A DNA stretch of 64,000 nucleotides from Brevibacillus reuszeri (GTDB lineage Bacteria; Bacillota; Bacilli; Brevibacillales; Brevibacillaceae). Positions 42,743-51,227 of the stretch are shown here, piece by piece. The notes beneath the pieces are model-generated. The model saw nothing but the letters and a program-made list of their open reading frames with translations, searched no databases and was not told where the DNA came from. Within the stretch, counting starts at the first letter, position 1, and the number at the start of each line of letters is the position of its first letter. The stretch is from positions 310,001 through 374,000 of the forward strand of contig NZ_LGIQ01000017.1 in the NCBI RefSeq assembly GCF_001187725.1. The letters are read 5' to 3'. The position numbers were made by a program, and so were the translations under genes.

Positions 42743-43477
42743 CTATTCTTTTATCCGATACCAATGCACGTATTGTTCATGATAACCGATTTTTTCATAG
42801 AGTCGCAGCGCAGGCAGGTTGTCTTTCATCACCTGCAAATACGAATACTTTGCTCCTTTTTCCTGTCCCCACTGCAACAGATTTAAGACGAGCTGCTCGC
42901 CCAGACCTTGATTCCGATACGCTTGATCTGTCACGATATCAAACAGTCCGATATACTCTCGCTCTACTACTCCGAGTCCACATGCTACTACTTTGTTATC
43001 CAAATAAAGCGATGCATAACATGCCGTAGGAATAATTTTGGACAGCGTCTTCGTCATCGTCTCTTTTGCCTTTTCGCCCTGGTGGCTTAGTGTACAATAG
43101 GCGTCTCTCCACTCCTCTGTGCAATGCTCGTCAAAACGTGCTGTGTGGAGAGACGGCGCTGCCACTTTATCGAGCGATACCGCTTGCATGCTCGTAAACG
43201 CTTGGGCAACATACCCCTTTGCCTCTAGTAACTCATCCAGGTCGTGGGGCTCTGCGAACGGTGTCATTTTAAAAATGATGGGAAGCCCCTTTCCCTGATA
43301 AAAGGCTTCACAAGCAGCAATTTTACTCTCCAGCTCCTCCGTTGAAGGATACAGGGCACATACAGAGTTTGCTCGTTTGGTATAGCCATCTGCGAATCGC
43401 AGCAACCAGCCGTCATATACCATCGTTTCTAATGCTGGCCAGGCGTTCAGTGACAGCTCTTCAAGTTTTGGGTACAA
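42743..43477 (-). CDS. GNAT family N-acetyltransferase
   Basis: A 244-residue acetyltransferase. The acetyl-CoA-binding motif A is FDIVTDQAYRNQGLGEQLVL near residue 175-195, and the C-terminal YSYLQVMKDNLPALRLYEK completes the GNAT core. The N-terminal half (NAWPALETMVYDGWLLRFAD) is the pattern of a common Bacillota subgroup of unknown substrate. The TTG at 43477 is chosen because GGAGGT lies 7 bases upstream and matches the family start; the ATG at 43495 has no site. It converges with the nuclease gene. Confidence 0.88.
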   Translation of the reverse strand: MYPKLEELSLNAWPALETMVYDGWLLRFADGYTKRANSVCALYPSTEELESKIAACEAFYQGKGLPIIFKMTPFAEPHDLDELLEAKGYVAQAFTSMQAVSLDKVAAPSLHTARFDEHCTEEWRDAYCTLSHQGEKAKETMTKTLSKIIPTACYASLYLDNKVVACGLGVVEREYIGLFDIVTDQAYRNQGLGEQLVLNLLQWGQEKGAKYSYLQVMKDNLPALRLYEKIGYHEQYVHWYRIKE

Positions 43478-43566
43478 GGTATTTACCTCCACCATTCATA
43501 ATAATACATAATTATGAATAATTATACACCACTAGGCAATATCTTTCTATTTGCAAACGCATGTAC

Positions 43567-43619
43567 AAAAAGCCGTGGTACGCCCTGCCTTGCCTTTGCA
43601 GAACTCCCCACGGCTTTTT
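43567..43619 (-). terminator. Terminator of the nitroreductase gene
   Basis: AAAAAGCCGTGG and CCACGGCTTTTT are perfect inverted copies around a 29-base loop; the run of A on one side makes it potentially bidirectional. Confidence 0.8.
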
Positions 43620-43642
43620 CATCTAACGATCTTTTTTCGAAA

Positions 43643-44200
43643 TTACAACCAAGTTGTTTTGTCCTTAGCAGCCACACGATCCGTCTCAGGAGTATCACCA
43701 TCCGGGTATCCAATAAAGAGCGTGCCGACCACTTTCTTGTTCTCAGGAGAACCGAGGAATTCCAGCAAACGCTCGTCACGAACCAATCCCACGCCTCTTG
43801 TCCGCCATACCATTCCCAGTCCCAGCTCCTTGGCAGCGAGCCACATCGAATGAATCGCACAGCATACCGCATATTCATTGTCTTCTGACGAGGCTTCATC
43901 GCCCGGAATCACATCTGCTGTTGCCACGATCACCAGCGGTGTTTTTTCCAGCACCTCTAGTGAACTGTTCACAAGATTCGGTTTGGTTGGAAAACGCTCC
44001 AGCAAAAAAGCCTTCGCAATGTCCTCAAAGCGTTGTTTTGCTTCTCCTCTGATCACATAAAAATGCCACGGCTGACGCAAGCGGTCATTCGGAGCGAGAA
44101 CTGCACAATCAAGCAGCGCTTGAATTTTCTCCGTCTCTACTTCTTTCTGAATATAGTTTCGCACAGCTCTGCGATTTTTTAGTAGGTCTTGTACGCTCAC
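43643..44200 (-). CDS. Nitroreductase family protein
   Basis: A 185-residue FMN-dependent oxidoreductase. The N-terminus SVQDLLKNRRAVRNY and LLDCAVLAPNDRLRQPWHFY hold the FMN-binding arginines and serine-replacing region, and AAKELGLGMVWRTRG and FIGYPD are typical. It would reduce nitro groups, quinones or related compounds. The GTG at 44200 is chosen because AGGAGG lies 8 bases upstream and the protein then starts like the family; a TATAAT box at 44250-44255 overlaps the upstream ATG. Confidence 0.9.
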   Translation of the reverse strand: MSVQDLLKNRRAVRNYIQKEVETEKIQALLDCAVLAPNDRLRQPWHFYVIRGEAKQRFEDIAKAFLLERFPTKPNLVNSSLEVLEKTPLVIVATADVIPGDEASSEDNEYAVCCAIHSMWLAAKELGLGMVWRTRGVGLVRDERLLEFLGSPENKKVVGTLFIGYPDGDTPETDRVAAKDKTTWL

Positions 44201-44249
44201 TTCTACATCCTCCTCTATGGTCCAAGCAGCTTTCACAAATTTACCATTC

Positions 44250-44255
44250 ATTATA
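44250..44255 (-). promoter_or_regulatory. -10 box of the nitroreductase gene
   Basis: TATAAT on the minus strand, 50 bases before the GTG start. No clear -35 box is seen. Confidence 0.4.
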
Positions 44256-44325
44256 TACAAGCCCGTTTGGTTCGTATAGCTCCATGCGGCACGAAAAGGA
44301 CATTTACATGTGCTACTTGCGTGCG

Positions 44326-44583
44326 TCATTTCCCATGAATCGCCATGAGGGCTTTATGCTCGTCTTCTTTTTTCACGTATATATCATATTGCGTAAAATC
44401 GTTCCTCGGAAAAAAGCCAAAGGTTTGCGAACCGAGTTGATTACTCTCCTGGGAGTAAGTCCTGGTCCGAAACTGCACGCCAGCTGCTCTTAGCTTATGA
44501 ACGATTTGCAAATATTTTTCATGACCAAATGCTGTGTAAATCAGGCATTTATATTTGGAAAAAAGGGCGTGGAAAAAACTCAT
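44326..44583 (-). CDS. Small conserved hypothetical protein
   Basis: An 85-residue cytosolic protein with no hydrophobic segment. It reads like the small Bacillota proteins of the DUF2007/signal-transducing type: a beta strand KCLIYTAFGHEKYLQIVHKL, an AGVQFRTRTYSQE strand-turn and a final YDIYVKKEDEHKALMAIHG. I cannot give a function. GAGGCGGG lies upstream of two close ATG codons (44589 and 44583); the second gives the better spacing. Confidence 0.65.
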   Translation of the reverse strand: MSFFHALFSKYKCLIYTAFGHEKYLQIVHKLRAAGVQFRTRTYSQESNQLGSQTFGFFPRNDFTQYDIYVKKEDEHKALMAIHGK

Positions 44584-44707
44584 TTTCATCCCGCCTCTCG
44601 TTTCGTTCGTTGAGAAGGAAAGCTAGTGATTTTGGTGGAAGAGAAAGTGGAAACTTGCTTACATACGCTGAAACATACACATTTCCTCATACAAAAAAAG
44701 ACTCTTA

Positions 44708-44962
44708 CTAAAAGTCCCTTGGATTTGAATCACAATCGATTTTTAAAGACTTGAACCAATTTATCAAGAAAGTACGCGTCTCGATGACTACTTTAGAGCT
44801 ATCACCCTTTTGAATATCGAGATATAGGCTGTAGCCATCATCGGATTTGGATTCGATCGGAATCAAATCAATCCATTCGTTAAAATCTTTGACTGCTAAG
44901 GTGACACGATCTATTTGTGGCTGGGTTACATCACTTACGATCATTAAAAACTGCCTTTTCAA
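44708..44962 (-). CDS. Small hypothetical protein
   Basis: An 84-residue protein, probably cytosolic, starting QFLMIVSDVTQPQIDRVTLA and ending NWFKSLKIDCDSNPRDF. The composition and alternating hydrophobic pattern look like a real alpha-beta protein, but I do not recognise the family. The start is uncertain: TTG at 44962 (after GGGGTG) or ATG at 44944 (after AAAAGG). An extended -10 box lies upstream, and the best-placed ribosome binding site opens a different, 14-codon frame (see the leader entry). Confidence 0.55.
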   Translation of the reverse strand: MKRQFLMIVSDVTQPQIDRVTLAVKDFNEWIDLIPIESKSDDGYSLYLDIQKGDSSKVVIETRTFLINWFKSLKIDCDSNPRDF

Positions 44963-44975
44963 TTATACACCCCAT
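44931..44975 (-). CDS. Possible 14-residue leader peptide
   Basis: AAGGAG followed after 6 bases by ATG is the best initiation site in this transcript, yet it opens a frame of only 14 codons (MGCIIEKAVFNDRK, then TGA). It overlaps the start of the 84-residue frame. It may be a leader that couples translation, or may mark a sequencing or frameshift problem. Confidence 0.3.
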   Translation of the reverse strand: MGCIIEKAVFNDRK

Positions 44976-44988
44976 CGTTTTCTCCTTA

Positions 44989-44997
44989 TTATATCAC
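44989..44997 (-). promoter_or_regulatory. Extended -10 promoter of the small hypothetical gene
   Basis: The minus strand reads TGATATAAT, an extended -10 element, directly before AAGGAG. The transcript would have almost no leader upstream of that site. Confidence 0.45.
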
Positions 44998-45042
44998 AGT
45001 TATGAGGATAAGATAGGATGGGCAATCATCGCTTATTTATAT

Positions 45043-45083
45043 GAGACCAGTCTAAAACATATTTTTATGTTTTGACTGGTCTC
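45043..45083 (-). terminator. Strong hairpin at the end of the PIG-L/ROK operon
   Basis: GAGACCAGTC(A)AAACAT pairs with ATGTTTTAGACTGGTCTC almost without mismatch, 18 bases after the last stop codon. The tail on the minus strand (ATATAAATAA) is AT-rich but not a pure T run. Confidence 0.65.
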
Positions 45084-45101
45084 TCGTATGCCTATATCGT
45101 A

Positions 45102-45836
45102 TCAAAGCTCGATAAGCGGAATTCCATTTGCTGCTACTGGCTCCACTACTTTACCAGCAGAACGAACTAATGTGTAATACTCATAGCAACCAATCACTCC
45201 GAAATCCCCATCAATGACTCCAGGATAGGCGCGATTGACAGAATAAACCTGGCTTTGATGGGCTCGCAGTGCTTCGCCTTTTTGCGTCCGATACAGTGTA
45301 ATATCCACTTTTCCCGTAATCGGTACAGCCGCTTTTGGTCCACGATCAGGGCAGTGGTCATAGTAGTGAGGGATGGACACATAGTACAAATCAGGGTATT
45401 CAGCAAGAGTCAGCTGCTGCTCAGCTCGCTCCACTGCGATCGTAGTCGCCTCGCATGTGACGATATGATCAGGATGTCCTGTCACCCCGTCTGGTGGAAA
45501 GGTAACGACTACATTTGGCTTCCAATCGATGATCGCTGCCAGTATTTTTGCAATCAGCTCTTCCCGATCCGCATGCACAAGTGAGCCATCCGGGTAACGG
45601 AACAAATCAAGCCGATTGATCCCCAGCACTTCTGCTGCTTTGCCCAGCTCCTGCTCACGATGGCGCGCCAGCTTCTCTCGGCAATCGATTTCAAACGGAC
45701 CCGAACGGCCCTTGCACCCCGAAGTGATGCATAAAAGGCATGTTTGTTGTCCGTGATCCTGACACTTTGCAAGCGTGCCCCCGCACGCAAATGATTCATC
45801 ATCTGGGTGAGGGAACACGATCATTACTTTTTTCAT
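45102..45836 (-). CDS. PIG-L/LmbE family deacetylase, cytosolic
   Basis: A 244-residue zinc-dependent N-deacetylase. The zinc motif FPHPDDESFACGGTLA lies at residues 8-23 and the second HxxH-type site is DGVTGHPDHIVTCEA near 118-132. The family removes acetyl groups from GlcNAc conjugates such as GlcNAc-inositol (MshB), GlcNAc-malate (BshB) and GlcNAc-PI. GAGGTG precedes the ATG at 45836. It is the last gene of the ROK operon, 10 bases after the sugar kinase. A bacillithiol role (BshB2) is possible but the context argues for catabolism. Confidence 0.88.
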   Translation of the reverse strand: MKKVMIVFPHPDDESFACGGTLAKCQDHGQQTCLLCITSGCKGRSGPFEIDCREKLARHREQELGKAAEVLGINRLDLFRYPDGSLVHADREELIAKILAAIIDWKPNVVVTFPPDGVTGHPDHIVTCEATTIAVERAEQQLTLAEYPDLYYVSIPHYYDHCPDRGPKAAVPITGKVDITLYRTQKGEALRAHQSQVYSVNRAYPGVIDGDFGVIGCYEYYTLVRSAGKVVEPVAANGIPLIEL

Positions 45837-45846
45837 CTCTGACACC

Positions 45847-46857
45847 TCATTTACCGTCCACTTGGCTGTCCAAATAAGCCAAGCCTTTCGCAATGACTCC
45901 GTAGATTGGAGCGTTTTGCGCATTTTCGATAACGACCTGCGAGGCGTAGCGATTGACCCGCTCTATGACAAGCTCTCGCACTCGCTCGTCGTTTTGCAGG
46001 ACGCCTCCCTGCAAAATCATCTGGAACTGTTTATTTTTCATCTCCAGCTGATCCATGACGGCTCGAACCGCCAAAAACAGCTCTTCTCCCGCCACTTGCA
46101 GGATTGTCTGCGCGACCTGATCGTTGGCATTTGCTGCCTGACTTACAAGTGGCGATAGCTCGGCTACCTTGTCCACCGAGTAATGCGAGCTATAGGTCCA
46201 ATTGAACAGCTCATCTACACGCGTAAGTCCGACATAGGGAAGAAGCAGTTCTTTGAGGATCGTCTTCTCTCCTCGTCCGTCCGCATCTTTTAAAACTGCC
46301 ATAATCGCTTGCTTGCCAATCCAGTAGCCGCTGCCTTCGTCTCCAACACGATGACCCCAGCCACCTGCTCGTGCCGTTTGGTGCTTCTCATTTACCCCAA
46401 ACGCAATCGAGCCTGTTCCCGCTATCACCAATATACCAGGCTTACCACCAGTTGCACCAAGCAATGCGGCAAAGCCATCGTTTTCTACGATCAAATGGCG
46501 CACGTTCACGTTTAGCGACTGCAGCACATTTTCCACCATGCCACAAATGACCTGCCGATCATGCACGGTATCCAGTCCAGCAAGACCAAACACCGCACAT
46601 TCCACTTCCCACTCCACCTGTTCGGTTGTCTGGTGCTGTGACAAAGTGGTTAACCCGTTACGTGCTTTTGCATCCTCCAGTGCCTGTGCGATCGCAGCAA
46701 TCAGCTCGCGTGATGCCGCTTCCTCTCCAATTCCCTGATAATTACATGAGCCGGAACGTCCCATTCCGACTTCTTGTCTGGATCGGTCCACCAGCACCGC
46801 CAGGCACTTGGTGCCCCCTCCGTCCACTGCCAGAAGAGGAATCCGCACCACTGCCAT
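45847..46857 (-). CDS. BadF/BadG-type ATPase, N-acetylglucosamine kinase-like
   Basis: A 336-residue member of the ASKHA fold group that includes eukaryotic NAGK and bacterial MurK-like amino-sugar kinases. The phosphate-1 motif is LLAVDGGGTKC, adenosine/phosphate-2 is GILVIAGTGSIAFG, and GGWGHRVGDEGSGYWIG is the characteristic sugar kinase stretch. It probably phosphorylates a free amino sugar at the 6-hydroxyl. The ATG at 46857 overlaps the stop of the lyase gene by one base (TAATG), so translation is coupled. The product would be GlcNAc-6-P or similar, a substrate for NagA. Confidence 0.85.
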   Translation of the reverse strand: MAVVRIPLLAVDGGGTKCLAVLVDRSRQEVGMGRSGSCNYQGIGEEAASRELIAAIAQALEDAKARNGLTTLSQHQTTEQVEWEVECAVFGLAGLDTVHDRQVICGMVENVLQSLNVNVRHLIVENDGFAALLGATGGKPGILVIAGTGSIAFGVNEKHQTARAGGWGHRVGDEGSGYWIGKQAIMAVLKDADGRGEKTILKELLLPYVGLTRVDELFNWTYSSHYSVDKVAELSPLVSQAANANDQVAQTILQVAGEELFLAVRAVMDQLEMKNKQFQMILQGGVLQNDERVRELVIERVNRYASQVVIENAQNAPIYGVIAKGLAYLDSQVDGK

Positions 46858-48365
46858 TACCCCACACTCCATTCGGCTGTCATTTGGTCGAGCTTTTGCG
46901 AAGCAGCCTTGTAAGACTGCTTCGCCTGTTCCAGCCATGCCGCCTCTTCCTGCAATCCTTTTTGGCGTTCACCAATCATCCGTCTGATCTCATCCGGATT
47001 TGGTCCGCCAGGCAGCTTGCGTATCGCTACAAAATGAACCGGGTCCAAAGCGAGCCCCAGCTCTTCTGCTGTAAGCACCAGTTCTCTGCCTATAACAGAT
47101 TTCGCTATGCGATTCACCAAGGCGAGACTGATTTGATTGGCTGCAAGCCCTGCACCCATCGCTTCTTTCACTACGCCGCTGACGATGTGATGTGCGTTGC
47201 GAAACGAGATGCGATCGGTACGCACCAATGTATCTGCCAGCTCTGTTACCGTAGCATAGCTTCCTTTTGCCCGTTCGAGAAGAACGTCCTTGTTTACTTC
47301 CATCGTGCCTACCACACACGCCATCAGACGGTACATCTGCTCCAGGACGGACATACTGCGCCATGCGTATGGCTGCATATCATCCTCAGTATCAACGATA
47401 TCGCCAAATGGTGTATTGTGCATCATCGTCAGGACTGTTGTCGCATTTCCTGCGCAGCTGGACAATAAGGAGCGCATATGCTCAAAGGAAACCGGGTTTC
47501 GTTTTTGCGGCATGATCGAGCTGATCTGGACATAGGGGCTTGCCACTTTCAATCCGCCAAACTCCTGTGTGCACCACAGCAGCATGTCTTGTACGGTGCG
47601 TCCCAGATTGATCGCTGCCAACTGTACCGCAGTCGCCACCTCTCCCAAATAATCGGCCCCACATACAGCATCATAGGAATTTTCTACCAATTCGTCAAAT
47701 CCCAGCAATTCTTTCATTCTCTCACGACTGATCGCAAAGCCTGATGTCGTCAAGGCAGCAGCCCCCATCGGGCTTCGATTGCAAGTGTGGTACGCTTGGA
47801 TCAGACGCTTGATATCACGACTTACCAAATCAGTAGCCGCCATCATGTAATGCGCCATCGTCGTTGGCTGTGCCTGTTGCGTATGAGTATAGCCAATCAT
47901 GATTGTCTCCGCATGTTCTTGCGCAAAAAGGAGCAAATGCTCTTTCAGATAGAGCGCCGATGCCAGGGTCACAAGCAGTTTTTCACGCAGGACCATGCGG
48001 TAAATCGTAATCCCCATGTCATTGCGGCTTCTTGCCAGATGCAGATTGCCCGCTACATCCGGTGCCAGCTCAAGCAAACGGCTCTCTACCTGAAAGAACA
48101 AATCTTCAAACTGCCCGGTATACGAAGAGCGGCGCAGTTCATCCAGCTCGATTCCGCTGAGTGCACGAGCTATTCTTTTCGCTTCATCATCTGTGATCAA
48201 TTCCTGTTCACGTAGCATGATCAGATGCGCCTTGTTGATCGCCATCATCGGTTCCAAGAGATGGCTTTTGGCCTCATTAAATGCGGGCTCCAATACTGCC
48301 TCCACATACGTCTTTCCGGGGAAACTAGCCCCCTCTTGCTGAAAAATCCGTTCTCTGTAATCCAT
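46857..48365 (-). CDS. Argininosuccinate lyase-like protein of the aspartase/fumarase superfamily
   Basis: A 502-residue lyase. The superfamily signature SSIMPQKRNPVSFEHM near residue 280 and GYTHTQQAQPTTMAHY near 160 place it with ArgH. Where true ArgH proteins have HTGRSRNDQ, this one has LHLARSRNDMG: the HTG triplet and the glutamine that contact substrate are changed. A C-terminal extension of ~40 residues is rich in Gln, Glu and Ala. ArgH-type enzymes release fumarate by beta-elimination from a C-N or C-O bond. No other arginine gene lies nearby and the neighbours handle an amino-sugar compound, so a substrate other than argininosuccinate is likely. Confidence 0.88.
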   Translation of the reverse strand: MDYRERIFQQEGASFPGKTYVEAVLEPAFNEAKSHLLEPMMAINKAHLIMLREQELITDDEAKRIARALSGIELDELRRSSYTGQFEDLFFQVESRLLELAPDVAGNLHLARSRNDMGITIYRMVLREKLLVTLASALYLKEHLLLFAQEHAETIMIGYTHTQQAQPTTMAHYMMAATDLVSRDIKRLIQAYHTCNRSPMGAAALTTSGFAISRERMKELLGFDELVENSYDAVCGADYLGEVATAVQLAAINLGRTVQDMLLWCTQEFGGLKVASPYVQISSIMPQKRNPVSFEHMRSLLSSCAGNATTVLTMMHNTPFGDIVDTEDDMQPYAWRSMSVLEQMYRLMACVVGTMEVNKDVLLERAKGSYATVTELADTLVRTDRISFRNAHHIVSGVVKEAMGAGLAANQISLALVNRIAKSVIGRELVLTAEELGLALDPVHFVAIRKLPGGPNPDEIRRMIGERQKGLQEEAAWLEQAKQSYKAASQKLDQMTAEWSVG

Positions 48366-48435
48366 TTTTTCGCATCTCCTTCCCTGCCGATTCGTTGGCT
48401 ACATTTTTTGCGACGAAAGCTCTCACGAAGAATCG

Positions 48436-48469
48436 GGTGAAGCGACCCGGTAAAAGGGGCCGCCTCACC
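48436..48469 (-). repeat. Stable hairpin between the PIG-L and lyase genes
   Basis: GGTGAGGCGGCCC pairs with GGGTCGCTTCACC (few mismatches), nested in an outer TCACGAA/TTCGTGA pairing. It has no T run, so it may stabilise or process the long operon mRNA rather than end it. Confidence 0.45.
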
Positions 48470-48518
48470 ACTCTACTTGAGAGTTCGTGATCCTTCGATG
48501 GACCTCGAATTGCTGCTT

Positions 48519-51050
48519 TTATTGATGCAGACTAACCATGTTTACAAACATCCGGATTGCGCCTGGCACCAGGGCAGGAATTTCTCGATACCAGACTAGT
48601 GAGCTGTAGGTGTAGGTTCCTTTTCCATACTTCGCAGAGAGGAACGTTCCTGTAAACTCATTCTCTCCCGGGTCACCATTGGAGATCAGCTCGATATATT
48701 CCTTGCCCCACTCAGCTGGGTTGTAAGCCGAGCGGTCCTGAATCCAGTTGTCCCAATCCTGATCAGTGATTTTATTCGGTGTGTTGAACAGTGGATGATC
48801 AGGTGCCAGCATGGTGACTTTGGAGTTTTCATCCGTGACGCGCCACTGAATTAATGGCGTACCGATTTTGATCGGATACGGAGCAAGCTCTGGCTTCCAT
48901 TTGTCTTCTGGCTTATGATATTGCACGACGAGATTTCCGCCGTTTTCCACGTACTTGAGCAAGCGCGCATTGCTCGGGATCAGCTCTGGACGGAACCCGT
49001 ATGCACGAATACCCAAAACGATGGTGTTATACTGGCTAAGATCACCTGACTCAATATCTTTGGCAGTCAAATTCGTCACATTGACGCCGACCTGCGACAA
49101 GTATTGGTCGATATTGTCAAAGCCGCTGGATACATAACCGACCTTCAGGCCAGCAGGTACCTTGAGATCAAATGCCTGAATCGAAACCGTCGAAGGCTGT
49201 ACAAAATACGTCGTACCCAGATGCGGATAACGGATGACCTGTGCGCCATGACGACTTTCTTTACCACCACTCGATGCAACTGCCGTGATTGTGTACTGAT
49301 CCGGCTTGACCGAAGCAGTAGCTTTTACCGTAAAGGCAACAGACTTGGTTTCTCCTTTGGCATCAAAAGCGAGTGGTGCTGCTTTTGGCTCGACCGTCCA
49401 GCCTTTGGGCACATCAAGCGAAATGTTTGTTTGTGCTGCGCCCGGATTGTAGTTCTTCACCGTTACCTTTACAGGAATCGGCTCCTCAGGCTTTTGCGTA
49501 TTCAAAACGGTAGCGCTTGGGCTTGGCACCAGCGAAAAAGATGGAAGGACTGCAATTGCATCTGCTGATACTACGTGGCTATTTGCCGCTTGACCCGACA
49601 GGGTGTACGAAACATCAGCCGTAATCACAGGTGCTGCATATGGCTGGAACAAGCTCGCATTGGCTGGAACCGACACATCAAACGTCGTTTGTACCGTCTG
49701 GTTGTAGCCCAGCTGCGAAAAGCTGGTAGTGGACAGAGCCTTAGCTTTCCAGCCGTCTGGAACGTTTAATTTCAGCTCGACCTTGCTGACTTTGGATTGC
49801 CCTCCGTTGTAGGCGGTTACTGTAACTTTGGTCGTTTGGCCCGCCACCAGCTCAGTCGTCTCCGGCTTCACTTTAGTCACCAGAGAGAGTGCCTCCGCAC
49901 TTGCCTTGTTCAACTGTGTCTGCTTGATATCGAGACGATGTATCAGGTCAGTTTTGGTTTCGGCAGGCAGTGCTGCTGCTTTCACACTCGCCGTCGTTTT
50001 TTGCACATCAGCGAGCATTTCATGTACTTCTTTTGCCACCGTTGCAAACTGCGGGTACGCTGCAATTACTTCGGAAGAATCCTTTTGCAGCTTTTTCAAA
50101 TCAGCAGCAATTTTTTCTCCGCCAGGCTGTTTTGCAACCTCCTTGGCTAGATCGTCAAAGGTATAAGCGATTCCATCGAAAAAGTCCGTTTCTTTCTTCT
50201 TGTTCTCTACTACCGACTGATCCAGCTTGTAGTAGTTGAAGGATGGGCCCTCATCGTAATGACGTCCCATTCCCTGGCTCTTGTGCATGAACCGGGATTC
50301 CTCACCCAGCTGCACGTAAGAAGCGCCATAAATCTCATCATAATCCCCGACAGGAACGCTCACCGAGTAGTCGGATTGCTGAGCCGGTAAATACAGCTTT
50401 TTCACTTGCCATGGCGTGAGGCCTTCTTTTAGCTGCTCAGGGAAGATGTTTGGATCGGCAGCATCCTTGAAAGCTCTTACGGTAATAACATTAATTGCAC
50501 GATGATGGCCGTGAGTCGAAGGTTCGTTCAGAAATGCGGGTATCACTACATCAGGTCTAATTGTACGGATCTTGCGAATCAGTCTTTCGTACGCAACTTG
50601 CTCTCCCCATTTTTCTAGTGTTTCATCAGGACTCTTGGAAAAGCCGAAGTCAAAAATCGGATCATCGATTTTTTCACTCAGATTCTCCAAATGGATGTTG
50701 GTGATCTTGGAAGCCTCCTGCAATTCGCGTGTGCGGATAATTCCTAAGGCATTACCCAGCTCACTGCCGATTTCGTTTTGGCCACCTTCCCCCCTGTTGG
50801 CGATGACACTAGACGTGTCCACACCTTTGCCCAGCGATAGATAAGCGAGCATGGCACTGTGCTCGTCATCTGGATGGGCCCCGGTATTCATAGCACTGGC
50901 AATCGTAGTCAGCGGTTTAATCGCTTTCCACAGATCGACAACCCCCCGGTCGGCATGGGCAGTCTGGGGTGCTACTGGCATAATCAAGCTGCCTGCTAGC
51001 ACCGCTGCTGCCGTAATCGTGTACAACTTGGCAAGCTTCCCCTTTTTCAA
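48519..51050 (-). CDS. Secreted PIG-L family deacetylase with NEW3 domains
   Basis: An 843-residue protein with a signal peptide (KKGKLAKLYTITAAAVLAGS, cleaved near AHA-DRGV). The PIG-L domain starts at about residue 50: metal motif GAHPDDEHSAMLAYL, then RGEGGQNEIG and a THGHHRA metal site near 190. A helical linker (about 290-395) leads to two or three NEW3 beta-sandwich domains (TTKVTVTAYNGGQSKVSKVE; PIPVKVTVKNYNPG) and a C-terminal domain (GYVSSGFDNIDQYL; YNTIVLGIRAYGFR) that may be a Rossmann-like sugar-associated fold. The TTG at 51050 is chosen because GGAGG lies 8 bases upstream. It would deacetylate a glycoconjugate at the cell surface. Confidence 0.85.
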   Translation of the reverse strand: MKKGKLAKLYTITAAAVLAGSLIMPVAPQTAHADRGVVDLWKAIKPLTTIASAMNTGAHPDDEHSAMLAYLSLGKGVDTSSVIANRGEGGQNEIGSELGNALGIIRTRELQEASKITNIHLENLSEKIDDPIFDFGFSKSPDETLEKWGEQVAYERLIRKIRTIRPDVVIPAFLNEPSTHGHHRAINVITVRAFKDAADPNIFPEQLKEGLTPWQVKKLYLPAQQSDYSVSVPVGDYDEIYGASYVQLGEESRFMHKSQGMGRHYDEGPSFNYYKLDQSVVENKKKETDFFDGIAYTFDDLAKEVAKQPGGEKIAADLKKLQKDSSEVIAAYPQFATVAKEVHEMLADVQKTTASVKAAALPAETKTDLIHRLDIKQTQLNKASAEALSLVTKVKPETTELVAGQTTKVTVTAYNGGQSKVSKVELKLNVPDGWKAKALSTTSFSQLGYNQTVQTTFDVSVPANASLFQPYAAPVITADVSYTLSGQAANSHVVSADAIAVLPSFSLVPSPSATVLNTQKPEEPIPVKVTVKNYNPGAAQTNISLDVPKGWTVEPKAAPLAFDAKGETKSVAFTVKATASVKPDQYTITAVASSGGKESRHGAQVIRYPHLGTTYFVQPSTVSIQAFDLKVPAGLKVGYVSSGFDNIDQYLSQVGVNVTNLTAKDIESGDLSQYNTIVLGIRAYGFRPELIPSNARLLKYVENGGNLVVQYHKPEDKWKPELAPYPIKIGTPLIQWRVTDENSKVTMLAPDHPLFNTPNKITDQDWDNWIQDRSAYNPAEWGKEYIELISNGDPGENEFTGTFLSAKYGKGTYTYSSLVWYREIPALVPGAIRMFVNMVSLHQ

Positions 51051-51227
51051 TGAACTCTCCTCCATTCCCCTTTTCCGAGTCTGATCAAAAAGCTGTGTTT
51101 CCGTCGCTTTTGAGCATTCTCTTCAGATTGATGTCTATATCAATCATGGCTACTCTAGTAGCTTTTCCTGATGTGCCATGGATCGACCCACGAAAAACAT
51201 AACGGAGTGGTGAAATAGGTGAATCGC

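Noticed and set aside
45102..45836. Naming the small PIG-L gene bshB2 (bacillithiol synthesis)
   Set aside because: The zinc motifs fit, but the gene is the last of a sugar-type operon with kinase, lyase and importer and I see no bshA or bshC nearby, so only the family name is justified.
46857..48365. Naming the lyase argH
   Set aside because: The substrate motif differs from true ArgH and no other arginine genes are present.
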